DNA of 64,000 nucleotides, from positions 124,001-188,000 of the forward strand of contig NZ_JANGAD010000003.1 of NCBI RefSeq assembly GCF_024461735.1, written 5' to 3'. This document shows, piece by piece, positions 7,428 to 16,082 of the stretch (positions within the stretch are counted from its first letter, which is position 1; every line of letters begins with the position of its first letter). Below the pieces are notes generated by a model. It saw only the letters and a program-made list of their open reading frames with translations. It did no database searches and was not told the DNA's origin. This DNA comes from Anaerotignum propionicum. GTDB taxonomy: Bacteria > Bacillota > Clostridia > Lachnospirales > Anaerotignaceae. A program made the position numbers and the translations under genes.

Positions 7428-9153
7428 GTATTTACAGCATAAATATGCCCTTTCGGAAGTTGGAGCAAAAGATATGTTAAAAGCCTGTGTAACTTGTATT
7501 TTTTCCAATATAGCGTTAATGCTTCCAATCTCTTTGCTTTATTATCTTACTTCGGATTTGATGCAAGGAGGCGTGCCCAATGAAAGAAGAGCATTTTATA
7601 TTGCAGGAGCAATCATTTGCTTGTTACTGATATTTGTAACCACTTATTTTCAATATAACTCAACGTTTCTTGCGACATATGTGGAGAGTGGGAAAAGACG
7701 AATCACTCTGGCTGAAAAATTGAGAAAGATGCCTTTATCTTACTTTGGAAAAAAGGATTTGAGTGATTTGACCAGTACAATTATGGCAGATTGTGCTTCA
7801 CTGGAAATAGCATCATCCCATTGGATTCCACAATTAATTGGAGCAATATTTTCCACAGTTTTAGTAGCAATCAGCCTATTCTTTATTAACTGGCGTATGG
7901 CTCTTGCAGCTCTCTGGGTGCTTCCTATTGCTTTTCTCATTGTGCTGTTTTCATCAAAGGTACAGCATTCCTTAGGTGTAAAAGAGATGGCTGTGAAAAT
8001 GGCATGTGCCGATGGCATTCAGGAGTGTTTGGAATCTGTAAGAGATTTACGAGCAAATAATGCGGAAGAGATATATCTAATAGGATTAAATAAAAAAATT
8101 AAAGCTGTAGAGAAACGTTCCATTATTACAGAGCTAGGGACTGCCGTTTTTGTGGCTTCAGCACAAATGGTTTTAAAACTGGGTATTGCCACGGTTGCGT
8201 TGGTGGGGGGATTTTTGTTGACAGAGGGAAGCCTAGACATTCTTACCTTTTTTATGTTTTTGTTGGTGGTATCCAGACTCTATGATCCAATGCAGTTGGC
8301 TTTACAGAATCTGGCGGCTATGATTGCCACAAATATTCAGTGCGAACGGATGAATGAAATTTTATCACACCCTATTCAAACAGGAATAGATCGTCTGAGC
8401 AATAAAGGCTTTGATATTGAATTTGATCATGTAGGTTTTGGATATCATCAGAAGGAGCAGGTGCTTCAAGATATCTCATTTACTGCAAAGCAAGGTGAGG
8501 TAACGGCTTTAATTGGTCCTTCCGGCGGCGGGAAAACTACCGTATCAAGACTTGCCTCTCGTTTTTGGGATATAACGAAGGGCAAGATTACAGTGGGCGG
8601 AATGGACATCTCTGAGATTGACCCTGAATGCCTCATGTCTCTATATTCCATTGTTTTTCAGGATGTAACATTGTTTAATAATTCTATTTTGGAAAATATC
8701 CGTATCGGTCGAAAGAATGCCACAGATGATGAGGTGATTGCGGCGGCAAAACTTGCCCACTGTGACGAATTTGCTGATAAACTGCCCCAAGGATGGAACA
8801 CCTTAATTGGTGAAAATGGCTCAGAACTTTCAGGTGGGGAGCGTCAGCGCATATCCATTGCCCGTGCTTTTTTAAAGGATGCGCCGATCATTTTATTGGA
8901 TGAGGCTACAGCTTCCCTTGATGTGGAGAATGAATCTAAAATTCAAGAGGCTCTTTCACGCCTGATTCAAAAAAAGACTGTTTTAATTATCGCCCACCGC
9001 ATGCGCACGGTTGCTGGTGCAGATAAAATTGTAGTACTAGATGGTGGATATGTTGTGCAACAAGGAAAGCCGGAAAAATTGCTTGCAGAAGAGGGGATAT
9101 ATCAAAACATGGTTGGAATTCAGTCAGAAACGAATCATTGGAAATTAGTTTGA
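7411..9153 (+). CDS. ABC half-transporter, permease fused to ATPase (siderophore-uptake type, subunit 2)
   Basis: This 580-residue partner has membrane helices in the first ~300 residues. Walker A GPSGGGKTT lies near 369, the signature LSGGERQR near 473, Walker B IILLDEATASLD next, and the switch region AHRMRTV last. Start ATG 7420 is also possible, but 7411 overlaps the upstream gene as expected for translational coupling. The two subunits would form a heterodimer. Both keep complete ATP sites, including the catalytic Glu in DEAT, so neither is a degenerate half. Confidence 0.8.
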   Translation: MLSMIKYLQHKYALSEVGAKDMLKACVTCIFSNIALMLPISLLYYLTSDLMQGGVPNERRAFYIAGAIICLLLIFVTTYFQYNSTFLATYVESGKRRITLAEKLRKMPLSYFGKKDLSDLTSTIMADCASLEIASSHWIPQLIGAIFSTVLVAISLFFINWRMALAALWVLPIAFLIVLFSSKVQHSLGVKEMAVKMACADGIQECLESVRDLRANNAEEIYLIGLNKKIKAVEKRSIITELGTAVFVASAQMVLKLGIATVALVGGFLLTEGSLDILTFFMFLLVVSRLYDPMQLALQNLAAMIATNIQCERMNEILSHPIQTGIDRLSNKGFDIEFDHVGFGYHQKEQVLQDISFTAKQGEVTALIGPSGGGKTTVSRLASRFWDITKGKITVGGMDISEIDPECLMSLYSIVFQDVTLFNNSILENIRIGRKNATDDEVIAAAKLAHCDEFADKLPQGWNTLIGENGSELSGGERQRISIARAFLKDAPIILLDEATASLDVENESKIQEALSRLIQKKTVLIIAHRMRTVAGADKIVVLDGGYVVQQGKPEKLLAEEGIYQNMVGIQSETNHWKLV

Positions 9154-9225
9154 AAATTTGAATCAGTAATCTTTTTTCTGACAACAGTGTTAAACAAGAA
9201 TTTGTTAACAAAATAAACTCAACGA

Positions 9226-9256
9226 AAAGACCATCAACATTTTGGTGGTCTTTTTT
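9226..9256 (+). terminator. Terminator of the ABC operon
   Basis: AAAGACCATCAA pairs with TTGGTGGTCTTT (one T-G) around CATT, followed by a T-run. The rest of 9154-9416 shows no gene. Confidence 0.85.
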
Positions 9257-9416
9257 GTTTTTCAACAGTCCTTTAGAAGATATTAAGAATTTATTGTACT
9301 TTTTAAAGAACTTTATCGCATTGTGTAGATAATTTTTGAAAGCACGGAAAACCCCATGAAACCTATCATTTTTATGGTTATTATTTAAAAAATTACATAA
9401 TTATGGAGAATTACAG

Positions 9417-9445
9417 TTGACATTTTTCTTAATATTCTTTATACT
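9417..9445 (+). promoter_or_regulatory. Sigma-A promoter of the NlpC/P60 gene
   Basis: TTGACA (9417-9422) and TATACT (9440-9445) are 17 bases apart, 55 bases before the start codon. Confidence 0.8.
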
Positions 9446-9499
9446 TAAGTTAACAATTATGTAACAATTTGATTTGTTGACTACGGAGGAGAATCTGTT

Positions 9500-10618
9500 A
9501 TGATAATTACCAAAGCGTTAAAGCATGTTTGTATTACAACATCAATGATTATGGCTGCTTCCACAGTTGCTTTTGCTGCAGATGCAGGACAAGCTACTGA
9601 TTCTGCTGTAAATGTTAGAAAAGAAGCGAATGCAGGGGCTGATGTTGTTGGAAAAATAGATAAAGGCTCTGAATATACAGTGGTTGGAAAAAGTGGAGAT
9701 TGGTATCAAATCGCTTATGAAGGTGAGGATGCTTTTGTTTCTGCTGACTACTTTGAATTGACAAAGACAGATGCAGTGGCTACAGGCAGCAGCATTAATG
9801 TTAGAAAGGCACCTTCTGCTTCGGCAGATTCCTTAGGCAAGTTAAAGGATGGCCAAGAGATAGTTGTTACTGGTCAAAGCGGCGATTGGTATCGCATCGA
9901 GTTTGATGGTGATACTGCTTATGTTAGCAAGGATTATATCTCGGGGGAGCTTTTAACCAAGATTACTTCCGTTGCCTCTGCAGCTACAGAAAATGCGGGA
10001 CAGGAAATTGAGAATACATATGGTGTGGTTACTTCCTCATCGGGCGTTAAGCTTCGTAAAGAAGCATCTATGATTTCCATTGTTTTAGAAGTATTGCCTT
10101 ATGGTGCAGAAGTGAATATTGATCGTGTTGGACAAGACTGGGTTAGAGTTGTAACGGATGATGGTGTAAAGGGTTATGTTAGCTCAGAATTCCTTTCTGT
10201 TCGTAAAGGTGAACGCACCACTAGATCTAAGGATTCTTCCAAAGGTGCAGAGGTTATTTCTTTTGCCAAGCAATATATTGGTACACCTTATGTTTGGGGT
10301 GGAACAAACCTTTCTAAAGGCGTAGATTGCTCCGGTTTTGTTTATGCAGTTATGAAAAATTATGGTATCAATTTAAATAGATCTTCTTACTCTATGGTTT
10401 CTAATGGAGTTGAGGTTTCCAAGTCTGATTTGCAGGCGGGAGATTTGGTTTTCTTTAATACAGGCGGCAACAGTGGGATTTCTCATGTTGGAATTTATAT
10501 GGGTGATGGCAATTATATTCACTCAACAGATGGTGCGGCTTATGGAGTTACAACCACTTCTTTAAGCAGTAGCTATAGCGCAAATACATATGTAACAGCA
10601 AGACGTGTAATTAGATAA
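9500..10618 (+). CDS. Secreted SH3-NlpC/P60 peptidoglycan endopeptidase
   Basis: This 372-residue exported protein has a signal peptide (residues 1-27, ending AFA-AD). Three bacterial SH3 domains follow (about 29-83, 87-146, 165-233), each with the pattern VNVRKxA or KLRKEA ... VGDWY/QDWV. The C-terminal NlpC/P60 domain (245-372) has the catalytic triad in DCSGF (C277), SHVGIY (H329) and IHS (H341). It would cut gamma-D-Glu-diaminopimelate bonds in cell-wall stem peptides outside the membrane. It is a single-gene unit with its own promoter and terminator. Start ATG follows GGAGGAG. Confidence 0.92.
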   Translation: MIITKALKHVCITTSMIMAASTVAFAADAGQATDSAVNVRKEANAGADVVGKIDKGSEYTVVGKSGDWYQIAYEGEDAFVSADYFELTKTDAVATGSSINVRKAPSASADSLGKLKDGQEIVVTGQSGDWYRIEFDGDTAYVSKDYISGELLTKITSVASAATENAGQEIENTYGVVTSSSGVKLRKEASMISIVLEVLPYGAEVNIDRVGQDWVRVVTDDGVKGYVSSEFLSVRKGERTTRSKDSSKGAEVISFAKQYIGTPYVWGGTNLSKGVDCSGFVYAVMKNYGINLNRSSYSMVSNGVEVSKSDLQAGDLVFFNTGGNSGISHVGIYMGDGNYIHSTDGAAYGVTTTSLSSSYSANTYVTARRVIR

Positions 10619-10638
10619 TTCTATAATTGATAAAATTT

Positions 10639-10663
10639 AAGGGCAGATTATCTGCCCTTTTTT
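10639..10663 (+). terminator. Terminator of the NlpC/P60 gene
   Basis: AAGGGCAGA-TTA-TCTGCCCTT with a T-run. Confidence 0.9.
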
Positions 10664-10754
10664 GTGTGCGTTATTATTTTTCTTGAATATGAAAAATGCA
10701 TTGTAATTCATTTGAAATACGCTGTAATCCGTGTTGACTATACGGATAAAGCAA

Positions 10755-10778
10755 AAAATACCCTGTATAGGGTATTTT
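10755..10778. terminator. Bidirectional terminator between convergent genes
   Basis: A perfect AAAATACCCT-GTAT-AGGGTATTTT hairpin has A and T runs at both ends. It lies downstream of the minus-strand carboxypeptidase gene. Confidence 0.65.
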
Positions 10779-10907
10779 ATTTTGACAGGCGCTATTTTCT
10801 AAGGTACATTTGAAAACCTTTAATTAGTTTACTATGCTAAGTAAAATGAATAATTGAATTTCGGTGTTTACAAAATTATTATTCAGTGGTTAGTGAAATA
10901 AAAATGC

Positions 10908-12272
10908 CTATCTTCTATATTTTTTTCTACGCGAAGTGCGCAGTCTTTTCCTTCTTTTTTTTCTTTTCAAATGGCCAATCGTACGTGTCACCCCAAAGAC
11001 AATTAGGCATGATAGAAGAATCCCTAATGAAACGATACCTATTGTTTTCAGCAGTTTGGCTTTTGATTCTTTTTCTTGTGCTAATCGAGCTTCATCCGAG
11101 GTTGCTGCTACGGCTGATTGAGCCACAAAGGAAGTGGTTATTGTGTCTTTACCGGTTTTTGCTGTAATTGTACCTATTTCTTGTCCTTCTAAAATAGGAG
11201 CATCAATTGTTTCTGGACAGTTGACATCAATTTTCAGGTCTGACAGTGTTGTGTTTGCCGGAATGGTTTTATACACATCTTCCTTGGGTACAACTTGAAT
11301 ACTGCCTAAGGAGGTCGTTTTATTTTTGTAGGTTTCTACCACATCTATAGTCTTGCTGTAGTCTTGAGCAGAAAAAACCTTTACTGTTTGAAAATTAGAA
11401 AAACCGTATTCAAATAAAGCTTTTGAGTCTACATAGTGCTCGGCACCCTTACATTTTAATACAACAGCGATGAGCTGGGTATCACCCTTTTTTGCAAAGG
11501 TAACCAATGTATTGAGGGCTTCCCAAGTATACCCTGTTTTTCCTCCGGTGGCATATTCATAGTAGTAAATGGATTTTGGGTTAAGCATTTGATGCTGACC
11601 ATGAAGGTAGCGGGTTTCCGTTTGCTTATTCGTTGGGGGAATTTCGTAATAAGTATTGCTCATCATCTTTTGATAAGCTTCTTGCTTTAAAAGCGCTCTT
11701 GCAATGCAGGCCATGTCATAGGCAGTAGTATAATGGTTTTCATCGAAAAGACCATTTGCATTTAAAAAATTGGTGGATTCGCACCCCAATTCTTTCGCAC
11801 GTTGGGTCATGTGCTGAGCGAAGGTAGGGATGGAGCCATCCACGTATTCCCCAACGGCATTGGCCACTTCGTTAGCGGATCGAAGTAATATGCCATATAG
11901 CGCTTGCTCTAAGGTGATCTGCTCTCCCTCCTGCATGGCAATATGGGCACTGCCGGGTTCTATACTGTAAACAGCATCATGGGAAAAGGTAACGGTATCG
12001 TTTAAATTTCCTTTTTCCAAGGCTAATAGCACAGTCATGATTTTTGTGATGCTGGCGGGATACATTTTACTCTTACTGTTTTTTTCATATAATATTTCCC
12101 CTGTGGTTGCATCCATGAGAATGGCTGCCTCTGCGCTTAATTCAGGGGCTTTCGTAATGTCAGTTGTTACTGGTGTCGTGGAATTATCCCCTTGTAATGC
12201 TTCGCCAAAGGCAGAAAAGCATGGTACAGTCAGAGATAAGGATAGAATTAAAATTAAAAATGATTGTTTCAT
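10908..12272 (-). CDS. dacF: D-alanyl-D-alanine carboxypeptidase (DacF/PBP5 type)
   Basis: This low-molecular-mass penicillin-binding protein of 454 residues trims the terminal D-Ala of peptidoglycan stem peptides outside the membrane. It has a signal peptide, the SxxK motif SITK (S74, K77), SAN (132-134) and KTG (245-247) in TGGKTGY. The PBP5 C-terminal beta domain, a membrane helix and a very basic tail rich in Lys and Arg follow. The start chosen is the ATG at 12272, because AGGAG abuts the ATG at 12278 but is six bases from this one. The transmembrane end differs from the amphipathic anchor of E. coli PBP5 and is typical of the Firmicutes type. Confidence 0.92.
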   Translation of the reverse strand: MKQSFLILILSLSLTVPCFSAFGEALQGDNSTTPVTTDITKAPELSAEAAILMDATTGEILYEKNSKSKMYPASITKIMTVLLALEKGNLNDTVTFSHDAVYSIEPGSAHIAMQEGEQITLEQALYGILLRSANEVANAVGEYVDGSIPTFAQHMTQRAKELGCESTNFLNANGLFDENHYTTAYDMACIARALLKQEAYQKMMSNTYYEIPPTNKQTETRYLHGQHQMLNPKSIYYYEYATGGKTGYTWEALNTLVTFAKKGDTQLIAVVLKCKGAEHYVDSKALFEYGFSNFQTVKVFSAQDYSKTIDVVETYKNKTTSLGSIQVVPKEDVYKTIPANTTLSDLKIDVNCPETIDAPILEGQEIGTITAKTGKDTITTSFVAQSAVAATSDEARLAQEKESKAKLLKTIGIVSLGILLSCLIVFGVTRTIGHLKRKKRRKRLRTSRRKKYRR

Positions 12273-12536
12273 TGACATCTCCTATATAACTTTAACTTTT
12301 GGGATTTTTGTGTTAGAATAAAAAGGCTTAGGGAGAGAATTAAGTATCTGTTTTAAATTGTAATTTTTATGCGGTAAAAAGTATAATTACTTGTGTTTGC
12401 TCCCTGTTTTTGTGATAAAATATAAATGTTTGCAAAGGTGTATATCATAATAGAATCGTATTATATTCATTTTGTTTATACATACTTTCCAATTATAACA
12501 AATTAAGGTGCAAGACAAAAGGGGTTTTTATAAAAA

Positions 12537-12932
12537 TTGGATAAAAAAATGGAAGATTTATTTCTCAAGAAAAGAGGATTACAAATTCTTTTCGCTATCG
12601 TTCTGATTTTTGCGATTACACTGCTTTTACTTTCCATAAAAGGAGAAAAATCTTTGTGTATGGGCTCTGCCGTTACGGTGGAGGAATTGGAAACCAGATG
12701 GGCTGGGGAGTACAAGCTTTTTTTGCCGGGTACAATTGGGGCAATCAACATTAATACGGCTAACCAAGAAACTTTGGAGTCTTTGCCTGGTGTGGGAAAA
12801 AAGCTTGCAAAGGAAATCATAACTTATCGGGAAAAAAACGGACTTTTTCATGGTACGGAGGAAATCATAAATGTCCCCGGAATTGGCGTTAAAAAGCTGA
12901 ATGCCATGAAAGAGTATATTATAGCTGAATAA
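12537..12932 (+). CDS. comEA: ComEA-like membrane-anchored DNA-binding protein
   Basis: This 131-residue protein has one N-terminal membrane helix (about 17-34), then a linker, then a helix-hairpin-helix pair at 66-131: NINTANQETLESLPGVGKKL and VPGIGVKKLNAMKEYI. ComEA binds incoming duplex DNA at the outer membrane face and hands it to ComEC, which is encoded at 16083. The SLBB domain found in longer ComEA proteins is absent. The TTG start at 12537 follows AAAAGGGG by 12 bases; ATG 12549 is possible. The next gene starts 13 bases later. Confidence 0.82.
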   Translation: MDKKMEDLFLKKRGLQILFAIVLIFAITLLLLSIKGEKSLCMGSAVTVEELETRWAGEYKLFLPGTIGAININTANQETLESLPGVGKKLAKEIITYREKNGLFHGTEEIINVPGIGVKKLNAMKEYIIAE

Positions 12933-12945
12933 ATAGGAGGTTCTT

Positions 12946-13635
12946 ATGGCATTTCATGTTTTGGTTGTTGATGATGAAAAACTCATTGTAAAAGGAATAA
13001 AATTTTCTCTGGAGCAGGATGGTATGGAGGTTACCCCCGCCTATGATGGCGAAGAGGCCTTGCAGTTAATAAAATCCACCAGCTTTGATTTGATTGTATT
13101 GGATGTTATGTTACCCAAGATGGACGGCTTGCAGGTTTGTCAGCAGGTAAGAGAGTTTTCTCAGGTGCCAATTATAATGGTTACTGCGAAAGGCGAAGAT
13201 ATGGATAAAATTATGGGATTAGAGTATGGTGCAGATGACTATATTACAAAACCCTTTAATATTTTGGAGTTGAAAGCCAGAATTAAAGCCATTTTACGCC
13301 GTAGTGTGAAAAAAGGCCCTGTGGAAGGTGCTGCCAAGAATATTTTAAAGGCAAGAGACTTGGAACTTTCTTATGATAGCAGACGGGTGTTTATTCAAGG
13401 AAAAGAAATAAATCTCACAGCCAAGGAATTTGATTTATTGGAGCTTTTAATGGAGAATCCCGGAAAGGTTTATAGTCGGGAAAAATTGCTGGATACTGTA
13501 TGGGGGTATGACTACCCGGGGGATGTGCGTACGGTTGACGTCCATGTGCGACGACTGAGGGAAAAGATTGAAGCAAATCCCAGTGAACCCAAATACATTT
13601 TTACAAAATGGGGAGTTGGTTATTATTTTAATTAA
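12946..13635 (+). CDS. OmpR/PhoP-family response regulator
   Basis: This 229-residue protein has a receiver domain (acidic pair D9-D10, phospho-acceptor D53 in VLDVMLPK, K102 in TKPFN). A winged-helix DNA-binding domain follows at about 130-229, with LTAKEFDLLELL and YDYPGDVRTVDVHVRRLR. It is 13 bases after comEA behind AGGAGG and overlaps the sensor kinase gene. It resembles PhoP, ResD and WalR regulators of Firmicutes; which one cannot be told from sequence alone. All functional residues are intact. Confidence 0.92.
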   Translation: MAFHVLVVDDEKLIVKGIKFSLEQDGMEVTPAYDGEEALQLIKSTSFDLIVLDVMLPKMDGLQVCQQVREFSQVPIIMVTAKGEDMDKIMGLEYGADDYITKPFNILELKARIKAILRRSVKKGPVEGAAKNILKARDLELSYDSRRVFIQGKEINLTAKEFDLLELLMENPGKVYSREKLLDTVWGYDYPGDVRTVDVHVRRLREKIEANPSEPKYIFTKWGVGYYFN

Positions 13636-15079
13636 GAGCAAACAACCTGAACGGAAAGAGAAAAAACCTCGTTTTCTTAGCTTACGCTGGATTCTCTTGG
13701 CCACCTATGTTGTGGTAGGTATTGTTCCTCTGCTTTTAATTGCAAGTACCATACTGCATTCCGTACAGGACTATTTTATAGAAGAAAGAAAAAAAGAACT
13801 ACTCAGTGAAGCAAATGTGATATCAGGGCAGATAACCTCCCACGATTATATGTTTAATAAGGATGATCGGGATGCATTGGAAGAAACCATGTTGGATATG
13901 AGTCATCAAAATGATTTCCGTGTTTTGGTTTTGGATTCGTCTTGCTTAGTAGTGTATGATACCGGATACAGTGAGGTTGGAAAAACCGTTTTCATCTCCG
14001 AAGTAATTGAGGCTTTAGGCAATAAGGATATTGCCAGAGTGCAGGCGGATGGCGTGGTCTATGCCGCAGTTTCCATTTCCGGAAGCAACAACAGCCGGGT
14101 GGGTGTGGTTTTGGTTTCCGCTGATTTGAGCGATATATCGGTAACTGTAAACAATATTGCAAAGAAGGGTAATTTGCTTTTGGCAGGCCTTGCAATTATT
14201 GTGATTATCATCATGATTATTATGTCTCAGATTTTTACAGAGCCAATTAAGAAGCTTATTAAAGTCATTCAGAAAATGTCTGAGGGCCATTTTGAACAAA
14301 GAGTTCAGGTGCATTCTCAAATTCATAATGAGATGGTGGATCTGGCCCTTGCTTGTAATCAAATGGCAGATCAGCTTGAGAAGGTGGAATCTACAAGACA
14401 GCAGTTTGTTTCTAATGTTTCTCATGAATTAAAAACACCATTAAGCTCTATTAAGGTTTTAAGCGAATCCATCTTACTGCAAGAGGATGTGCCGAAAGAG
14501 ATGTATGTTGAATTCCTCCATGATATTAATTCTGAGGTTGATAGAATGGCGGCAATTATTAATGATCTTTTGACTTTGGTTAAGCTGGATCAAAAAGAAG
14601 TTCCCTTAAACTTTAAGGAATTGGAATTGAATGAAATGCTGGAGGGGATTATCAAGAGGCTGCTACCCTTAGCAAAAGAAAAAAATATCCATATTCGCTA
14701 TGAAAAGGTGAAGGATATCACAGCCACAGTTGATGAAATGAAGCTGACCTTAGCCGTTGCAAATTTAGTTGATAATGCAATTAAATATACCCCTGAGGGC
14801 GGTGAAGTTGAAATGAAACTGGATGCAGATCATCAAAATGTTTTTATCAGTGTGGCGGATACAGGCATTGGCATACCTGATGATGAGGTAGCCAGAATAT
14901 TTGAGAGATTTTATCGGGTAGATAAAACACGAGATAGAGAAACAGGTGGTACGGGTCTGGGACTTTCTATTACCCATAGTACAATTATGATGCACAATGG
15001 GAGTATAAAGGTTTACAGCAAGGAGGATGAAGGTACTACCATATTGGTGCGAATTCCGATACGTCAAAATGTATCATAA
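13616..15079 (+). CDS. Membrane sensor histidine kinase
   Basis: Partner of the preceding regulator. From the chosen TTG at 13616 it has 487 residues: a first membrane helix near residue 30, an extracytoplasmic sensor segment of about 130 residues, a second helix, and HAMP (EPIKKLIKVIQKMSEGHF). The HisKA domain follows (SHELKTPLSSIK, phospho-His about 270), then the ATPase N box DNAIKYTPEGG, G1 DTGIGIPDD and G2 GGTGLGLSI. The start is not resolved: TTG 13568, with GAGGG five bases upstream, would extend it 16 codons but inside the regulator coding region. The sensor segment has no recognised ligand. Confidence 0.88.
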   Translation: MVIILIKSKQPERKEKKPRFLSLRWILLATYVVVGIVPLLLIASTILHSVQDYFIEERKKELLSEANVISGQITSHDYMFNKDDRDALEETMLDMSHQNDFRVLVLDSSCLVVYDTGYSEVGKTVFISEVIEALGNKDIARVQADGVVYAAVSISGSNNSRVGVVLVSADLSDISVTVNNIAKKGNLLLAGLAIIVIIIMIIMSQIFTEPIKKLIKVIQKMSEGHFEQRVQVHSQIHNEMVDLALACNQMADQLEKVESTRQQFVSNVSHELKTPLSSIKVLSESILLQEDVPKEMYVEFLHDINSEVDRMAAIINDLLTLVKLDQKEVPLNFKELELNEMLEGIIKRLLPLAKEKNIHIRYEKVKDITATVDEMKLTLAVANLVDNAIKYTPEGGEVEMKLDADHQNVFISVADTGIGIPDDEVARIFERFYRVDKTRDRETGGTGLGLSITHSTIMMHNGSIKVYSKEDEGTTILVRIPIRQNVS

Positions 15080-15126
15080 AATTTGTAATAAGGCCTTTTT
15101 TAGAAAGCTAAGAAGGAGGATGGATT

Positions 15127-16077
15127 TTGGCAAAACTAAAAAAAGTAATTTCTATTGTTGTAATTATAGGGATGGCTTTGCTGGTTATCGTTTCGGTGGG
15201 TTTATTTTTAAAGGAGCAGTTTTTTGATGATGGTGAAAGTGCCACTGAGCTTTACTATATGAGCGCCAATGGAAAAATGAAAGCTACGGAAATAGATATC
15301 CAGACGGGCTCTGAGATTGATATGGTCTATACAATTTTGGAGGATTTACGAAATGGAGTAAAGTCAGATGGTATTAAACCTACGATTCCTCAGGCTTTGG
15401 AAATAAACTCTGCTGTGATCACAGGTAATGTGGCTACAATAGACTTTAATTCTGCTTATTATGGCTTAAGCAGTGTAGATGAGGTGATTTGCCGCTCATC
15501 CATTGTATGGTCCCTTACTTCCCTTAATTTTTTGAATTCTGTGGTATTTACTGTTGAGGGTGTTCCTCTGAAATCAAGAACTGGGGAAGTTTATGGTGAG
15601 ATGAATCGTGAGAATGTTTTGATTGACCCATCTGTTTCTGCAACTACAACGGAATATGCTATTTTGAAATTGTATTTCTCTAATGCCGATGCCACAGACT
15701 TGATAGTAGAAGATCGGGTAGTGGAAGTGAATGCAAATCAACCAAGGGAAAGAACTATATTAGAACAGTTGATAGCGGGGCCAAAGGAAAACGGAAACTA
15801 CGCAACAATACCAACTGAAACGAAAATTATGGATGTAACTACAACCAGTGATGGTGTTTGCTATGTAAACTTAAGTCAGGAATTTGTTGTAAAACATAAT
15901 GGAGGCACGACAGGAGAATTACTTACAATCTATTCTATTGTTAATTCTCTTTCAGAGTTAGATAATGTGAAAAAAGTTCAGTTTTTGATTGAGGGTGAAA
16001 AAGTAGAGGCTTTCAAAGGCCATATTGATTTCAGCACTCCCTTTGTTGCTGTAAAAAGCTTGAAAACAGTAAGTTGA
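15127..16077 (+). CDS. Membrane-anchored GerMN-domain protein
   Basis: This 316-residue protein starts at TTG behind AAGGAGG (7-base spacing). A single N-terminal helix (residues 7-28) anchors it outside the membrane. Two GerMN-type domains follow (about 40-155 and 175-300). The second contains LKLYFSNADATDLI, the conserved ILEQLIAGPKENG, and CYVNLSQEF. GerMN domains occur in GerM (sporulation and germination) and in lipoproteins next to two-component systems such as LpqB. Here it follows a kinase gene and may be an accessory sensor. No lipobox Cys is present. Confidence 0.8.
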   Translation: MAKLKKVISIVVIIGMALLVIVSVGLFLKEQFFDDGESATELYYMSANGKMKATEIDIQTGSEIDMVYTILEDLRNGVKSDGIKPTIPQALEINSAVITGNVATIDFNSAYYGLSSVDEVICRSSIVWSLTSLNFLNSVVFTVEGVPLKSRTGEVYGEMNRENVLIDPSVSATTTEYAILKLYFSNADATDLIVEDRVVEVNANQPRERTILEQLIAGPKENGNYATIPTETKIMDVTTTSDGVCYVNLSQEFVVKHNGGTTGELLTIYSIVNSLSELDNVKKVQFLIEGEKVEAFKGHIDFSTPFVAVKSLKTVS

Positions 16078-16082
16078 TTGCT

